From Rotaria socialis (lineage: Eukaryota > Rotifera > Eurotatoria > Philodinida > Philodinidae): a stretch of 64,000 nucleotides of DNA. Both the position numbers and the translations under genes were made by a program. Location: positions 1 to 64,000 of the forward strand of contig CAJNYU010003750.1 of the NCBI GenBank assembly GCA_905331475.1, written 5' to 3'. The notes under the pieces are model-generated. The model was not told the DNA's origin and did no database searches. It saw only the letters and a program-made list of their open reading frames with translations. This document shows positions 11,594-22,279 of this stretch, piece by piece; position 1 is the stretch's first letter, and every line of letters starts with the position of its first letter.

Positions 11594-13440
11594 TTAAACA
11601 TTGTTCGACAAACATGTCTTCGTATCAACTAGAAATTGTTCAATACAATCTTCATGGACATCAACAAGATCAAGCAGTGTAAGATGAGGATATTCAACGA
11701 TTGATAGATCTGGATTTCCAACTTCCGAGTTTTTATATAAATTACCATTTTGAGGTTTCATGTTAATTCTTTCAAACATGGAAATGATTGAGCAATTCGA
11801 AGAAAAAATTCATGTTCAAAAGGTCGCTCATCAAACAATGATATAACACAAACACTTTTAAAGAATCCACCTGGAAAACTATTGGTTATGTGTTCGTAAC
11901 GTTTCAGTGTATATGGATATGAATAAATATGGCATTCACTTCGCTCAATTTCAGAGGAGTGATCAACACAAGAAATAATATGATTATTTGGAAAATCTTT
12001 GAATGTACGTTGAATATCTTCATTCGATGGTAAATTAATTTGATTACGAAGAGAAATACTTGAGTTAATGTTAAATAGACACTGATTTAATCGTGGCATA
12101 ATTTTAACAACATTTTTCTTCAAATCATTGCCATCCACAAATGTGTCCTTGTTACGAACAATAAGATATAAACTGAGTTTTTCTAAATTCAACATTCGAT
12201 GTACGAGAGGAGCGATCAATTCGTTATAAACACTTGTTTCGTGATCACTATGTAGTGAAAAGCATTTCAAATTACGCAGATTTTCCTAGAAAAGAGAACC
12301 AATTATACTTCATTGCGATAAATAAGATGTTTATAAAAGATAATCTACTCTACTATCGCTTGTTAGTGGTGAACAGGGTATGAAAAGTATGAAGTTGATT
12401 GAAGCGTCCATCAAATAAATAGAGACAATCGTTGAAACTTTGTAAAATAGCATGCAATTCTAACAGAGTTGAAGAGACAACACCTAGAAGTGGAAAACCA
12501 AACGATATCTGTGGATGCCAATATACAGATTGTCTGAATTTTAAACATTGTAGGTTAGTAAAGATATTTATAAATATAATTCCATTCATAATTCCGTTAA
12601 AATATTCCTCTTGTCTTCAATAATTTGTATAGTGAGTGATAAAATTTGATTTTTGAATACATCACTTAACGCAGTTTTGCCTAAACATATATACATGAAT
12701 GTTAAAAACGAAACCAACATAACATCAGCTGCCGCAGTTTTTTAGTTGCTCCAATCGTATATACATTTGTTCTTATCCAAGATTTCATACTTAAACATTT
12801 CAAATGTAATAAATACTTTCAAAAAAATCCCTTATCGAATGTAAATATTCACATTCTTTGTGAAGGAACCTTTTTTTCTATAATAATGATTGTATTATCA
12901 TTCATAATTTATATTGGGAGATGAAACTAATTCATCTCTAAGAGTATATTAAATGATCTATTCAATTGTTAAAGGGAGTTCTATTAATTTTTGTGATACT
13001 CATACTTTCATATGATGAACATATTAAGTCATGATTTTTTCAGTCATATAGCCAACAAACGATTCTTCACTTGGCAAGTCTTATATTAGCAAAATCAAAT
13101 TTCCGATATGAAAACCAGCTTATCGCTTGAAAAGAATTGCTATGTCCTGAATAAAATTAGTCGAGGTAAAAAATATTGCCAGTAAATAAATATTGAGCTG
13201 TTTCGAAGTCAATATTATATAAAGTAAGTCCATATAAATTAAGATAATTTGTAGCATGAAGGATACGTTCCATAGATGATGATTCAAGATCAAGCCATTT
13301 TATTTTATGGTGAATTTCAAGTAGAACTTTTGAACAAAACCGAACAAGCGTTGAGTCAGTGGAACATCAGGCCAACTTTTCGTACGTCTACCATGCTTTA
13401 AGATAAATGATTAATTGATGCTCATTCTTTGACCATCGTA
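11594..13440 (-). pseudogene. Broken F-box family paralogue (5'-truncated, frameshifted)
   Basis: Several collinear minus-strand blocks read as one protein of the bdelloid F-box/LRR family. Around 13400-13150 is an N-terminal-half block (EIHHKIKWLDLESSSMERIL, then NLYGLTLYNIDFETA). At 12589-12353 is FTNLQCLKF and DGRFNQLHTFH. From 12285, after an acceptor TTTTCTAG, is LKCFSLHSDHETSVYNEL, running to SLFDERPFEHEFFLRIAQ. No F-box is found upstream. There is an in-frame stop before the intron at about 12350, stops in the 13.0-13.4 kb block, a frameshift near 11765, and a premature stop at 11594-11596, where family members normally continue. The combination marks a dead copy. Confidence 0.75.
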
Positions 13441-14447
13441 GTCAAGGTCCATTAAAAGTCAAATAATTACTTTCGAATGGTACCATTTAAATCGATTTTC
13501 AACCAGAAAAAGTTGATTAAAATCTGCTTTTTTCTATGAGACTAATGTTATGAGATTCATATACAAATAAGTTAGAGAAATATAAGAAAACTAATAGGAG
13601 TTTAGAAATTATGATGAGTGTCTTTGTTAAGATAGACAAAGGTAGTAGAGCAGCTAGATAGGCCTATTCAGACATGTCAAACTAGAAACTTGAATTCAAT
13701 TGAAATTTCAACTTTCAAACCGACATCAATGAAGAATCATGATTTATGCACATCATCGCTGTCAGGTTGAAACTTGAAAGTTGAAAATTTCTTCATTTTG
13801 GAAACAGCATATATCTTTTGGCAATTTTTTTCACTATGCAACCAAATGATTTAGTTTCAATCATATAGCTCGATGAGTTCTAGCGACATCTTTCACTAGG
13901 TTATCATGAATATTCGATTTGTTTCATAATAAAATATTTGATCTCAAATATATATTTGAAAATAATAGAAGTTTTTATTATAAAAAAATATAATGATAAA
14001 ATGAGGCGAACATGATTTCATTTTTATTGTATTACATTTCATTTCGAAGTAGCTATTGGTAAATAATGGAAACATGGTATTTATTCTTCGAAGTACATGA
14101 TTCTCGTTTATTGTTAGTCGTAGTTTATAAATCAAAGATAGACTATTTCCATGAAGTCGCTATATTTTTCTTTTTAATAATCTATTAAATTTTTACATGA
14201 TCTTGAGGATGTCGCTTAGTCAATTGAAATAGTATTTTATCATGTAATAAATGAAAAAATAGATATTTCAAAAGGATAGAGCATCTGTTTACTTTTCTAC
14301 TTATCGTTTGATTAGGAGTAATGTTCAGTAAAATATTTTCAATTATTGATAAAAACAGAACAAGCATTAACTACGAAAGTTATTTCACCAAATAAAATTT
14401 GATAATAAATATGATGCCTTTTGGGCAATATTTTTCTCGTATTCTAG
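13441..14447. other. Gene-free stretch before the GTF2F2 cluster
   Basis: AT-rich with no supported gene. It ends with an acceptor-like ATTCTAG directly before the GTF2F2 ATG. Confidence 0.3.
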
Positions 14448-15778
14448 ATGTCTGTAATCGATCCATCTGTTCCAATCGACGTCGATGTCACACGTTCGAC
14501 AAGTGGAGTATGGCTTGTAAAAATGCCAAAATATTTATCACAAATTCTAAATGAATATTCCGATGGAAGTATCAATGGTGAAATTGGACGTTTAGTTAGA
14601 CGGCCGGCAGTCTTAACCGGTAAAGGATCAACATCAGCAGCAGCTGGTGCACGAACACAAGATGTTTTTTTTTGTCTTAACGATCAAATTATGGATAAGA
14701 TTAAAGAAAAAAGTCAATCCAAAGACGAGCAACTACCACCACGAGAACATCGATTTTGGTAAGAATTATCTATCAATAAAACGCTGATGTCAAATAAAAA
14801 CATTGATATTTTTTTTTTGAAATCATATAGACACACAGATGTAAGCTAAAGCTTGAAATTCTCTTTGAACAATATGGATCATGCCTTAATTTTCTCGTTC
14901 AAAGAAGAGACTTATATGCTGCATAAAGTATCTGTTCTGTCTTAATAATTCATAACAGACAAGTGAGCAATATACAATGTGCTAGATAAATTATTTCAGT
15001 TTCAGATCTGACTCTAACGATAGGTTGATTTTGTTCTAATCTATGCGAAATGTTAGCTTATGAAAAGTCTCATGAAAGATTTAGCTATACTTAAGTGTTA
15101 CACTAGGTAGTGTATAATCGTTATTTTCGTATATTTCAGTTTAAGCAACATATCCGATGGTGTTCTTCGTACTGTCTATACTCGCACGGCAACTCCAAAT
15201 TCACCGTTGAACGAACAAATAGCTGTAGTTGGTAAAGTCATGCAACGCGCCGAAGTTCGTCCAGTTGAAAATGAACAATATATGTCGATGAAACGTAAAC
15301 AATTCGAAACATCACAAGAACCAACACGTAAAGCACAAATGATAACGAAGAAAACTAATGTTTATGCGCCTAAACGTGATCATGAAGCTAATAAACAACG
15401 TGAACGAGAGAAAAAACTAATGGGAAAACGTGTTCGAAGTTCAGAAGAAACAGTACTCAATCTCATGTTTGGAGCTTTCGCAAAAAATCAATATATTTCA
15501 ATGTCAGCCCTTGAAACAATAACACAACAACCGAAAAATTATTTACAACAGCTTGTTAAAAAATATTGCAATTACAATAATGCGGTAAACAAAGATAATA
15601 AAGAAAATTCTTGATCGTTTTCATTTTTTGCCATTTTGTTTTCTAGGGACATAATTATGAGTTAAAACCACAATTTCGATATTATAGCGCACCAAAAGAA
15701 GATGGCGATGGTGATGACATTGAAGATGATGATGATGACGACGATGACGATAATAATAATAATAATGCTAATACATAA
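14448..15778 (+). CDS. GTF2F2: General transcription factor IIF subunit 2 (TFIIF-beta, RAP30)
   Basis: Three exons (14448-14758, 15140-15584, 15647-15778) give 295 residues, somewhat longer than the ~250 of animal RAP30. The N-terminal dimerisation domain includes GVWLVKMPKYLSQIL and GEIGRLVRR. The middle has the family segment SDGVLRTVYTRTATP. The C-terminal winged-helix DNA-binding domain starts near RVRSSEETVLNLMFGAF and ends with YELKPQFRYY, followed by an acidic Asp/Asn tail unusual for the family. The protein acts in the nucleus with RNA polymerase II initiation and elongation complexes. The ATG follows immediately after ATTCTAG, a splice-acceptor-like site. It is the first gene of a tight same-strand trio. 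Confidence 0.93.
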
Positions 15779-15834
15779 AATATTATATTTTTTTATGTTT
15801 TGTTATCGTTTCATTGCTCTCTCTCTCTCTTTCT

Positions 15835-15853
15835 ATATATATATATATATATT
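15835..15853. repeat. TA microsatellite between GTF2F2 and RPL7A
   Basis: A CT run followed by a TA dinucleotide run in the 140-base gap between the two genes, upstream of the TTCTAG acceptor-like site near 15885. Confidence 0.6.
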
Positions 15854-15918
15854 TAAAATGATGTAAAATACGCTATTGTCTTCTAGATTGAATATTTCTA
15901 TCATAATCAATCGCAAAG

Positions 15919-16899
15919 ATGTCACCGGCAAAAGCTAGTGCAAATACAACAACAAAAAAGACAACAACAACAACCAAAACAGCATCAAGTGGAGGATTAA
16001 AAAAAGGCAAAAAGAAAATAGCCGCTGCACCACTCAAGGCTAAGACTGAAACAAAAAAACTTGCTAATCCGCTTTTTGAAAAACGGTCAAAAAACTTTGG
16101 TATTGGCCAAGGTAAGCAAAAACTAAAAAAGAATCCTTAAAAAAGATGCAATTTAATATTATTTAAATAAGATATTCAGCATAAACGTGATTTAACACGC
16201 TTTGTTAAATGGCCACAATATATCCGTGTTCAACGTCAACGTAGTATTTTACTTAAACGTTTGAAAGTTCCACCACCAATCAATCAGTTTACACAAGCAC
16301 TTGATAAACAAACATCAACACAATTATTTAAATTACTTGAAAAATATCGTCCAGAAACTAAAAAAGAGAAAAAACTTCGTTTGAAATTACGTGCCGAAGA
16401 ACAAGCGAAAACTGGTAAACCAGATAAACCAACAAAACGACCCAATGGTCTTCGAAGTGGAATGAATACCGTTACTGCTTTAATTGAAAAAAAGAAAGCA
16501 CAATTGGTAAATTTTAATAATAATAATCATTTCGAAGATTTTCAATGATCATTCTAGGTTATCATTGCTCATGATGTTGAACCAATTGAACTTGTTTTAC
16601 ATTTACCAACATTGTGCCGTAAAATGGGTATTCCATATTGTATTGTTAAGGGCAAATCACGTCTTGGTCGTCTTGTTCACTTAAAAACTTGTTCATCATT
16701 GGCTTTAACTGATGTTAATTCTGAAGATAAATCTAGTTTAGGTAAATTGGTCGAAGCCGTCAAAACGAACTTCAATGATCGTTATGATGAATTACGTCGT
16801 CATTGGGGTGGTGGTGTTTTGGGCAATAAATCACAAGCACGTATTAACCGACTTGAACGTGTTAAAGCTCGTGAAGCAGCACATCAACGTAATAATTAA
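15919..16899 (+). CDS. RPL7A: 60S ribosomal protein L7a (eL8)
   Basis: Three exons (15919-16111, 16172-16506, 16558-16899) give 289 residues, close to the usual ~266 plus a longer Lys/Thr-rich N-terminal tail. Family landmarks: [48 protein letters not shown], then the L7Ae/L30e RNA-binding core ([36 protein letters not shown]). A large-subunit ribosomal protein in the cytosol that binds rRNA. Introns are 60 and 51 bases. An acceptor-like TTCTAG stands about 30 bases before the ATG, so a leader could be joined there. It sits 140 bases after GTF2F2. Confidence 0.97.
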
Positions 16900-17102
16900 A
16901 ATAAAAATCGTCTTTAGGAAAACAACACAAGAAGAATTAAGAAGAATTTATTGTTTTGTGTCTATTTTTGTGTATTGTTTTGATTACTGAAAGAAAAAAA
17001 ACATCCGAATAAAAGACACAAAAATGAAATTAAAAACAAGAAGAATTGTTCGTTTTCCATAATTTATTTAGATTAACAAAATAAAGATAAAAGCAAAGTA
17101 AA

Positions 17103-17963
17103 ATGTCATCCGATGAAGAAGAACGTTCACTTAAAAAGCAAGTTTTTAAGAGCTCAGTTGAAATACAAAAAGCTCGTCTTGAACGTCTAATGAAGAATGT
17201 GGAGAAACCTGTGTTTATACCGCAAACAAGAGACATGAAAACACCACGTGCTTTTACACCACATGAATACGTAAGAAATGTTATGGGTAAAGATATTTTG
17301 TTTGTTTTTAAATCTAGTTCTCTATGTGATGATTTATCTAGGTGCAAGTGCGGGTGCTGGATCAGGTGAGTTTGATATTTATCGGGGCTGTCGTCGACGT
17401 CAAATGATTCGAGAAGCCTATCTTAATCGTGAAGCTAAAGAGGTTTGTTTGTAAAATTTGATTTGATAGACTAAAATTGTTTTTTCCGCATTTTATTTTA
17501 TTTTATTTTTATAGAAAGAAGCCAATGCTGAATGGTTAAAAAAAGTTGAAACAAGTAAACAAAAAGCGGATAGCCAAGCAGCTAAAAAACGACAAAAGCG
17601 GTTTGTTTTTATTTACATTTAATTGCTTGAAATTCATGTTTTATTCGAAAATTTAGTTTGAAACGTAAAGCTTATTCGAAAAATAAAAATCATAATGATA
17701 ACCAAAATGCCAATAAAACAAATGAAAGTGCTTCATCATCCAGTGAAGATGAAGGTGAAGAAAAATCACAGCCAGAAACAAACACTTCTGATGCTCCAGT
17801 AGCAAATACGGAAGAAAATCAGTCTGCTAAAGAGTCAATACCATTATTATCATCATCATTGCAACCAAATGAGAAAACTGATATTCGAAAGCACATAAGA
17901 CATAGAAAAGCCGATTCAAGTGATGATGAAAAAGAGGAAAAGAAATTGAAAACAACCAATTAA
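17103..17963 (+). CDS. PRKRIP1: PRKRIP1-like splicing/PKR-interacting protein
   Basis: Four exons (17103-17286, 17342-17442, 17515-17600, 17657-17963) give 225 residues. Conserved core: KNVEKPVFIPQ, ASAGAGSGEFDIYRG, RRRQMIREAYL, then a long Lys/Glu/Ala helix (AEWLKKVETSKQKAD, KKRQKRLKRK). This matches PRKRIP1 (C114), known as an inhibitor of the kinase PKR and, from spliceosome structures, a coiled-coil protein of the catalytically activated spliceosome. The C-terminal part is an acidic Ser/Glu-rich tail, longer than in vertebrates, ending in RHRKADSSDDEKEEKK. It starts 203 bases after RPL7A with a TTTAG acceptor-like site about 30 bases before the ATG. Confidence 0.9.
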
Positions 17964-19590
17964 TTTTATTCATCTTGTTTTTGTATTATAAATCTGTATA
18001 CTATATAATAAAATGTCATTGATGAATATAAACTCTATTGTTTATATGATGATCGATTTACAATGAATAAATAAATGAAGTACTTTTTTCACTTTATCTG
18101 ATTCAAAAGTCACAACATATGAACAAAATATCAACATTGTGAATCGTTCCATAACAAAATTCAATTAGCTGACATATTTTCATTATTAGAAGTGATGACA
18201 GCTAAAACTCAATTGTTTTCACAACATTTTCTAAAATATTTGATGAATTTGCCTTCTATGTGAAATGGATGGGTGTGGGTGAAATTATTACTTTGAGGAG
18301 CCGAAGTAAATTAAATCCTTATCAGTAGATTACACTCTAGTGTAACTAACTCGTGAATTTTAAAAATAATCGACACAGCCCAATGATATATTGACATCAA
18401 TAAAAAATAAAGATCTTTTATCATGTGTACATTTATTCTGCACTACAGGGTACGGATCGCAAAACAACGTTATTTATGCAGTAAAAATTGAACAATTGTA
18501 AAACACTAATAATTCAGTTGCGTTGCAATGTGCGATTATAGCAAACTGTTGCTTACTGCTGCCATTTTCTTACATACACATACAGTCTTGAGCATTTTTT
18601 TATCCTTTTAAGCAGGTAAAACGGTCACATAAGTATTCTCTGTCTTATGAATGTTATACCGAAGAAATAGGAAAAAAAGAAACAATTGACAATATGTAAG
18701 CCTTTCCAAGAATTTCTCTACATCATATCCACATCGTCATGATTACTTGGGAAAAAAAGATTTGAATATTCTTTATTTATACATGTGCATAATATTTTTT
18801 TGCAATAATGTTGTTTGATTTTTTCAAATGATTGGCGCTGAGCTACCATTGCCAACAAATAAAAAAGGAGAAAGTGTTACTTTTGTTCCTTCGGGGTGCA
18901 TTAAATTGAGGAAAAAAGTAGTATTTTATAGTTAAATTTTTTTTAACCATTGTTTTATTTTTCGTTCTTTCTATTTTTTTTAATTCATTTATGATTACTT
19001 TTTGAGTAAAATTAACGAGAACTAAAAGTATACTAGAAAAATTATATTATTCTTATAAAATGATTCTTTGGATCCAGACTCAGGCCAGATGGGCTCTATT
19101 TCACACAGAACGAAGAGAAAAAAAGTATCGCATGCAGATTAATTTTTCCATAAATTTAAATTAACGGGTATAGTATATGTTGCATAAACTTTATTTCTGT
19201 TCGAAAATTGTTAGTTCCTTTCAAATTTGTCATTTTGGAACTATATTTGTTATCGAACGAATTTTTTCACTAACGATTCGAAAAATATTTCAACAGCTGG
19301 GTTCCGATGTTAAGACCTTGTGTTGAAATGAGTCAAATGCTATTTTTGGTTCTCGTAATCATTGTGTCACAAAATGGTGAGCGTTGATGAGTATGTATAG
19401 TATAGGAGAAAAAACGTATACCCGTGATGAAAGCCATGAATTCTATGCTTCGCTTCACATTAACAACGATGAATAATGATAGTAAACGTAAAAAATCGAA
19501 ACCAATAGAATGTGAAAAAATACAGGCTCGACATCGTTTATTCAACGTATATGAATAACTTATTAATGTACTATCGGTATTTTTATTTTC
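17964..19590. other. Gene-free stretch
   Basis: AT-rich, polyadenylation-like AATAAA motifs near 18007 and 18068 after PRKRIP1. A short telomere-type run, GGGTGTGGGTG, lies at 18271-18281. No coding region is supported; the short minus-strand open frame at 19333-19545 lacks any recognisable protein. Confidence 0.4.
18271..18281 (+). repeat. Minimal telomere-type run
   Basis: GGGTGTGGGTG, under two units of TGTGGG. Short enough to be chance on its own; listed because two longer runs occur in the same window. Confidence 0.35.
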
Positions 19591-20561
19591 ATCATAGTAC
19601 TTGATTGCAACTGGATGAAACGTTTTTTTAATATTTAATTTTAATTGAAGATCTATGGTTACTCATTTAAATGCAAATGTAATTTCTTCAACTTAAATTA
19701 CAACTATCACAAACTGTTTAAAGTCATAATCGTCTTAGATCAGTCTTGTAATTAATTTATGGCTATTTGCTTTTTCTATAAAACATTATGTCACTGTATA
19801 AAAATAACAAAATTATTTTTCCTGATATGAATGGATAAGTAACAATCATTTTTATTTATTTTTTCCAATACTACTATTATGATATACAATCGGTTGATTA
19901 GTATTTCATTTCAACAGAGATGCTTTATTTTCTATATCCCTCTAGCAATGTGTATTTCATGCACTCTTTTTCTTTTATATACCCCATTACTTAAATTGCA
20001 ATGCTTTGTATGCGTGCATCGTACTATGCCCAAAAATGAAACTACAATTTATGATTTACTATACAATAGAACAAATCCAATCAATCAGGTCTCTGTGTAT
20101 TACCGTCAAGCAACTTCAGCTCGAAATTCTTCATATCCATATATCAGTGGTGATGCATTTCGAGCATTTGCTGATTATGTTTACGATGAAACAAGACAAG
20201 ATAAATTAAGCTTAGTTAAATATGGTGAAATTATTTTTGTAAAAACTGATAGTCTATTGAATTTTTTCAAGTCACCATTTGATTCCATAAAAGAACCATT
20301 CGTATTAGTTACGCATAATAGTGATGCCTCAGCACCAGCTATTTATGAATCATATTTATTAAATCCAAAGATTCTTATTTGGTATGCATCGAATCCGAGT
20401 GTAAGAAATCGTGCAAAATTATCTCCTATTCCGATTGGACTACCCAATGCGTATTGGCCACATGGTAATTTGCGTAAATTCACATTTGCTTTGAGAAATC
20501 ATCGTAAACCGTGGTCTCAACGAACAAATCTTCTTTATGTTAATTTTGAAGTTGCAAATAA
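19580..20561 (+). repeat. Tandem duplication unit, copy 1
   Basis: About 980 bases that match 20907-21888 at a constant offset of 1327 bases, with scattered substitutions. It covers about 300 bases of upstream DNA plus the 5' two thirds of the glycosyltransferase gene. Homology stops abruptly at 20561/21888. Confidence 0.9.
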
Positions 20562-20598
20562 GAAATGGTTGAGTTATCGAAAAAATTATCATTTTTGA
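19879..20598 (+). pseudogene. Truncated exostosin-like glycosyltransferase, tandem copy 1
   Basis: Encodes 239 residues nearly identical to residues 1-228 of the downstream full copy: a short cytosolic N-terminus, a signal-anchor segment (about residues 15-38), and the stem and first part of the lumenal domain. After VNFEVANK the sequence departs from the paralogue and runs 11 unrelated residues to a stop. The conserved C-terminal donor-sugar half (the PGGGTDCHR region) is missing, so it should lack transferase activity even though the frame is intact. The upstream region was duplicated too, so it may still be transcribed. Confidence 0.75.
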
Positions 20599-20906
20599 CC
20601 AGACCATCCCTGAGGAGGGGTACAGGGATTTTTTCAAAAAACAAATTTTTCTCAGAATTATTCACAACATATATAAATTGACTCAGTTTTTAACGCTGAT
20701 TCCGAATCTGATATTAGTTTTGAGCTAAATCGCAGCTTTCTAACGAAACATCGCCTGGAAAACGTCTCAAAATGTACAAAAACTGCATCCAGAAATCAAA
20801 TTGCCTAGTTTCTCGTGATAATTTTGGTGTTCAGACATTCCAGAATGACTCATATGTCCCATGCACTTTTTGCAGTACACATAACTCTCGGATAAAATCC
20901 GAAGTT
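20562..20906. other. Unique spacer between the tandem copies
   Basis: About 345 bases not present in copy 2 and not coding. It separates the truncated copy from the promoter-like region of copy 2. It may be an insertion or remnant repeat; no terminal repeats are visible. Confidence 0.5.
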
Positions 20907-21888
20907 TCCACATTTTTATCATAGTATTTAATTGCAAGTTGATGAAACGTTCGTTTAATATTTAATTTTGATAGAAGATCTATGGTTACTCATTTAAATG
21001 CAAATGTGATTTCTTCGACTTAAATTACAACTATCACAAACTGTTTAAAGTCATAATCGTCTTAGATCAATCTTGTAATTGATTTATGGCTATTTGCCTT
21101 TTCGATAAAATTTTATGCGACTATATAAAAATAACAAAATTATTTTTCCTGATATGAAAGGATAAGTAACAATCATTTTTATTTATTTTTTCCAATACTA
21201 CTAATATGATATACAATCGGTTGATTTGTAGTTCATTTCAACAGAGATGCTTTATTTTCTATATCCCTCTAGCAACGTGTATTTCTTGCACTTGTTTTCT
21301 TTTATCTACCCCATTACTTAAGTTTCAATGCTTTGTATACGTGCATGGCACTATGCCCAAAAATGAAACTGCATTTTATGATTTACTATGCAATAGAACA
21401 AATCCAATCAATCAGGTCTCTGTGTATTACCGTCAAGCAACGTCAGCTCGAAATTCTTCATATCCATATATCAGTGGTGATACATTTCGAGCATTTGCTG
21501 ATTATGTTTACGATGAAGCAAGACAAGATAAATTAAGCTTAGTTAAATATGGTGAAATAATTTTTGTAAAAACTGATAATCTATTCAATTTTTTCAAGTC
21601 ACCATTTGATTCCATAAAAAAACCATTCGCATTGGTTACACATAATAGTGATGCCTCAGCACCAGCTATTTATGAATCATATTTATTAAATCCAAAGATT
21701 CTTATTTGGTATGCATCGAATCCAAGTGTAAGAAATCGTGCAAAATTATCTCCTATTCCGATTGGACTAGCCAATGCGTATTGGCCACATGGTAATTTGC
21801 GTAAATTCACATTTGCTTTGAGAAATCATCGTAAACCGTGGTCTCAACGAACAAATCTTCTTTATGTTAATTTTGAAGTTGCAAATAA
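20907..21888 (+). repeat. Tandem duplication unit, copy 2
   Basis: Counterpart of 19580-20561 at an offset of 1327 bases; includes the upstream region and 5' part of the full-length gene. Confidence 0.9.
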
Positions 21889-22279
21889 TAAAGCTCAACG
21901 GGCAAAAGCTTTGTTACAAGCATCAAAAATAGGCAATGTAAAAGTAATTAAACAGCGTATCACATTGGAAACTTACTTGGAACAGCTAGGAAATGTAAAA
22001 TTTGTTTTATCACCCCCTGGTGGTGGCACTGATTGCCATCGAACATGGGAGACTTTATATATGGGTGCTGTTCCTATTGTTCTTTCATCAGGACTTGATC
22101 CATTATTTTCAAAAACAAGATCAGTTATTGTCAATGACTGGTCGCAGCTGACACAAGATTTTTTATTATCATTCAACTTTTCCCTCAATGACCGCATCAT
22201 ACCAAATGTTTTAAAAGCTCGTTATTGGCGTGAAACACTTTTCAGACATCGACATAATTATTCGCTAGTGTCACCGTAA
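21206..22279 (+). CDS. Exostosin-like glycosyltransferase, type II membrane protein (full copy)
   Basis: A single exon encodes 357 residues. Residues ~15-38 are a hydrophobic signal anchor, placing the rest in the Golgi or ER lumen. Sequons (NET, NRT, NSS) follow. The C-terminal half has FVLSPPGGGTDCHRTWE, then LYMGAVPIVLSSGLDPLF and VNDWSQL, the pattern of the GT47/exostosin-like C-terminal domain that binds the nucleotide sugar (compare 'SP.G.G.DCHR.WE..  MG.IPIV'). The acceptor and sugar cannot be told from sequence. The ATG at 21206 is used in both tandem copies. Such single-exon genes are also frequent in protists and algae, so a transferred origin is possible but unproven. Confidence 0.75.
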   Translation: MIYNRLICSSFQQRCFIFYIPLATCISCTCFLLSTPLLKFQCFVYVHGTMPKNETAFYDLLCNRTNPINQVSVYYRQATSARNSSYPYISGDTFRAFADYVYDEARQDKLSLVKYGEIIFVKTDNLFNFFKSPFDSIKKPFALVTHNSDASAPAIYESYLLNPKILIWYASNPSVRNRAKLSPIPIGLANAYWPHGNLRKFTFALRNHRKPWSQRTNLLYVNFEVANNKAQRAKALLQASKIGNVKVIKQRITLETYLEQLGNVKFVLSPPGGGTDCHRTWETLYMGAVPIVLSSGLDPLFSKTRSVIVNDWSQLTQDFLLSFNFSLNDRIIPNVLKARYWRETLFRHRHNYSLVSP

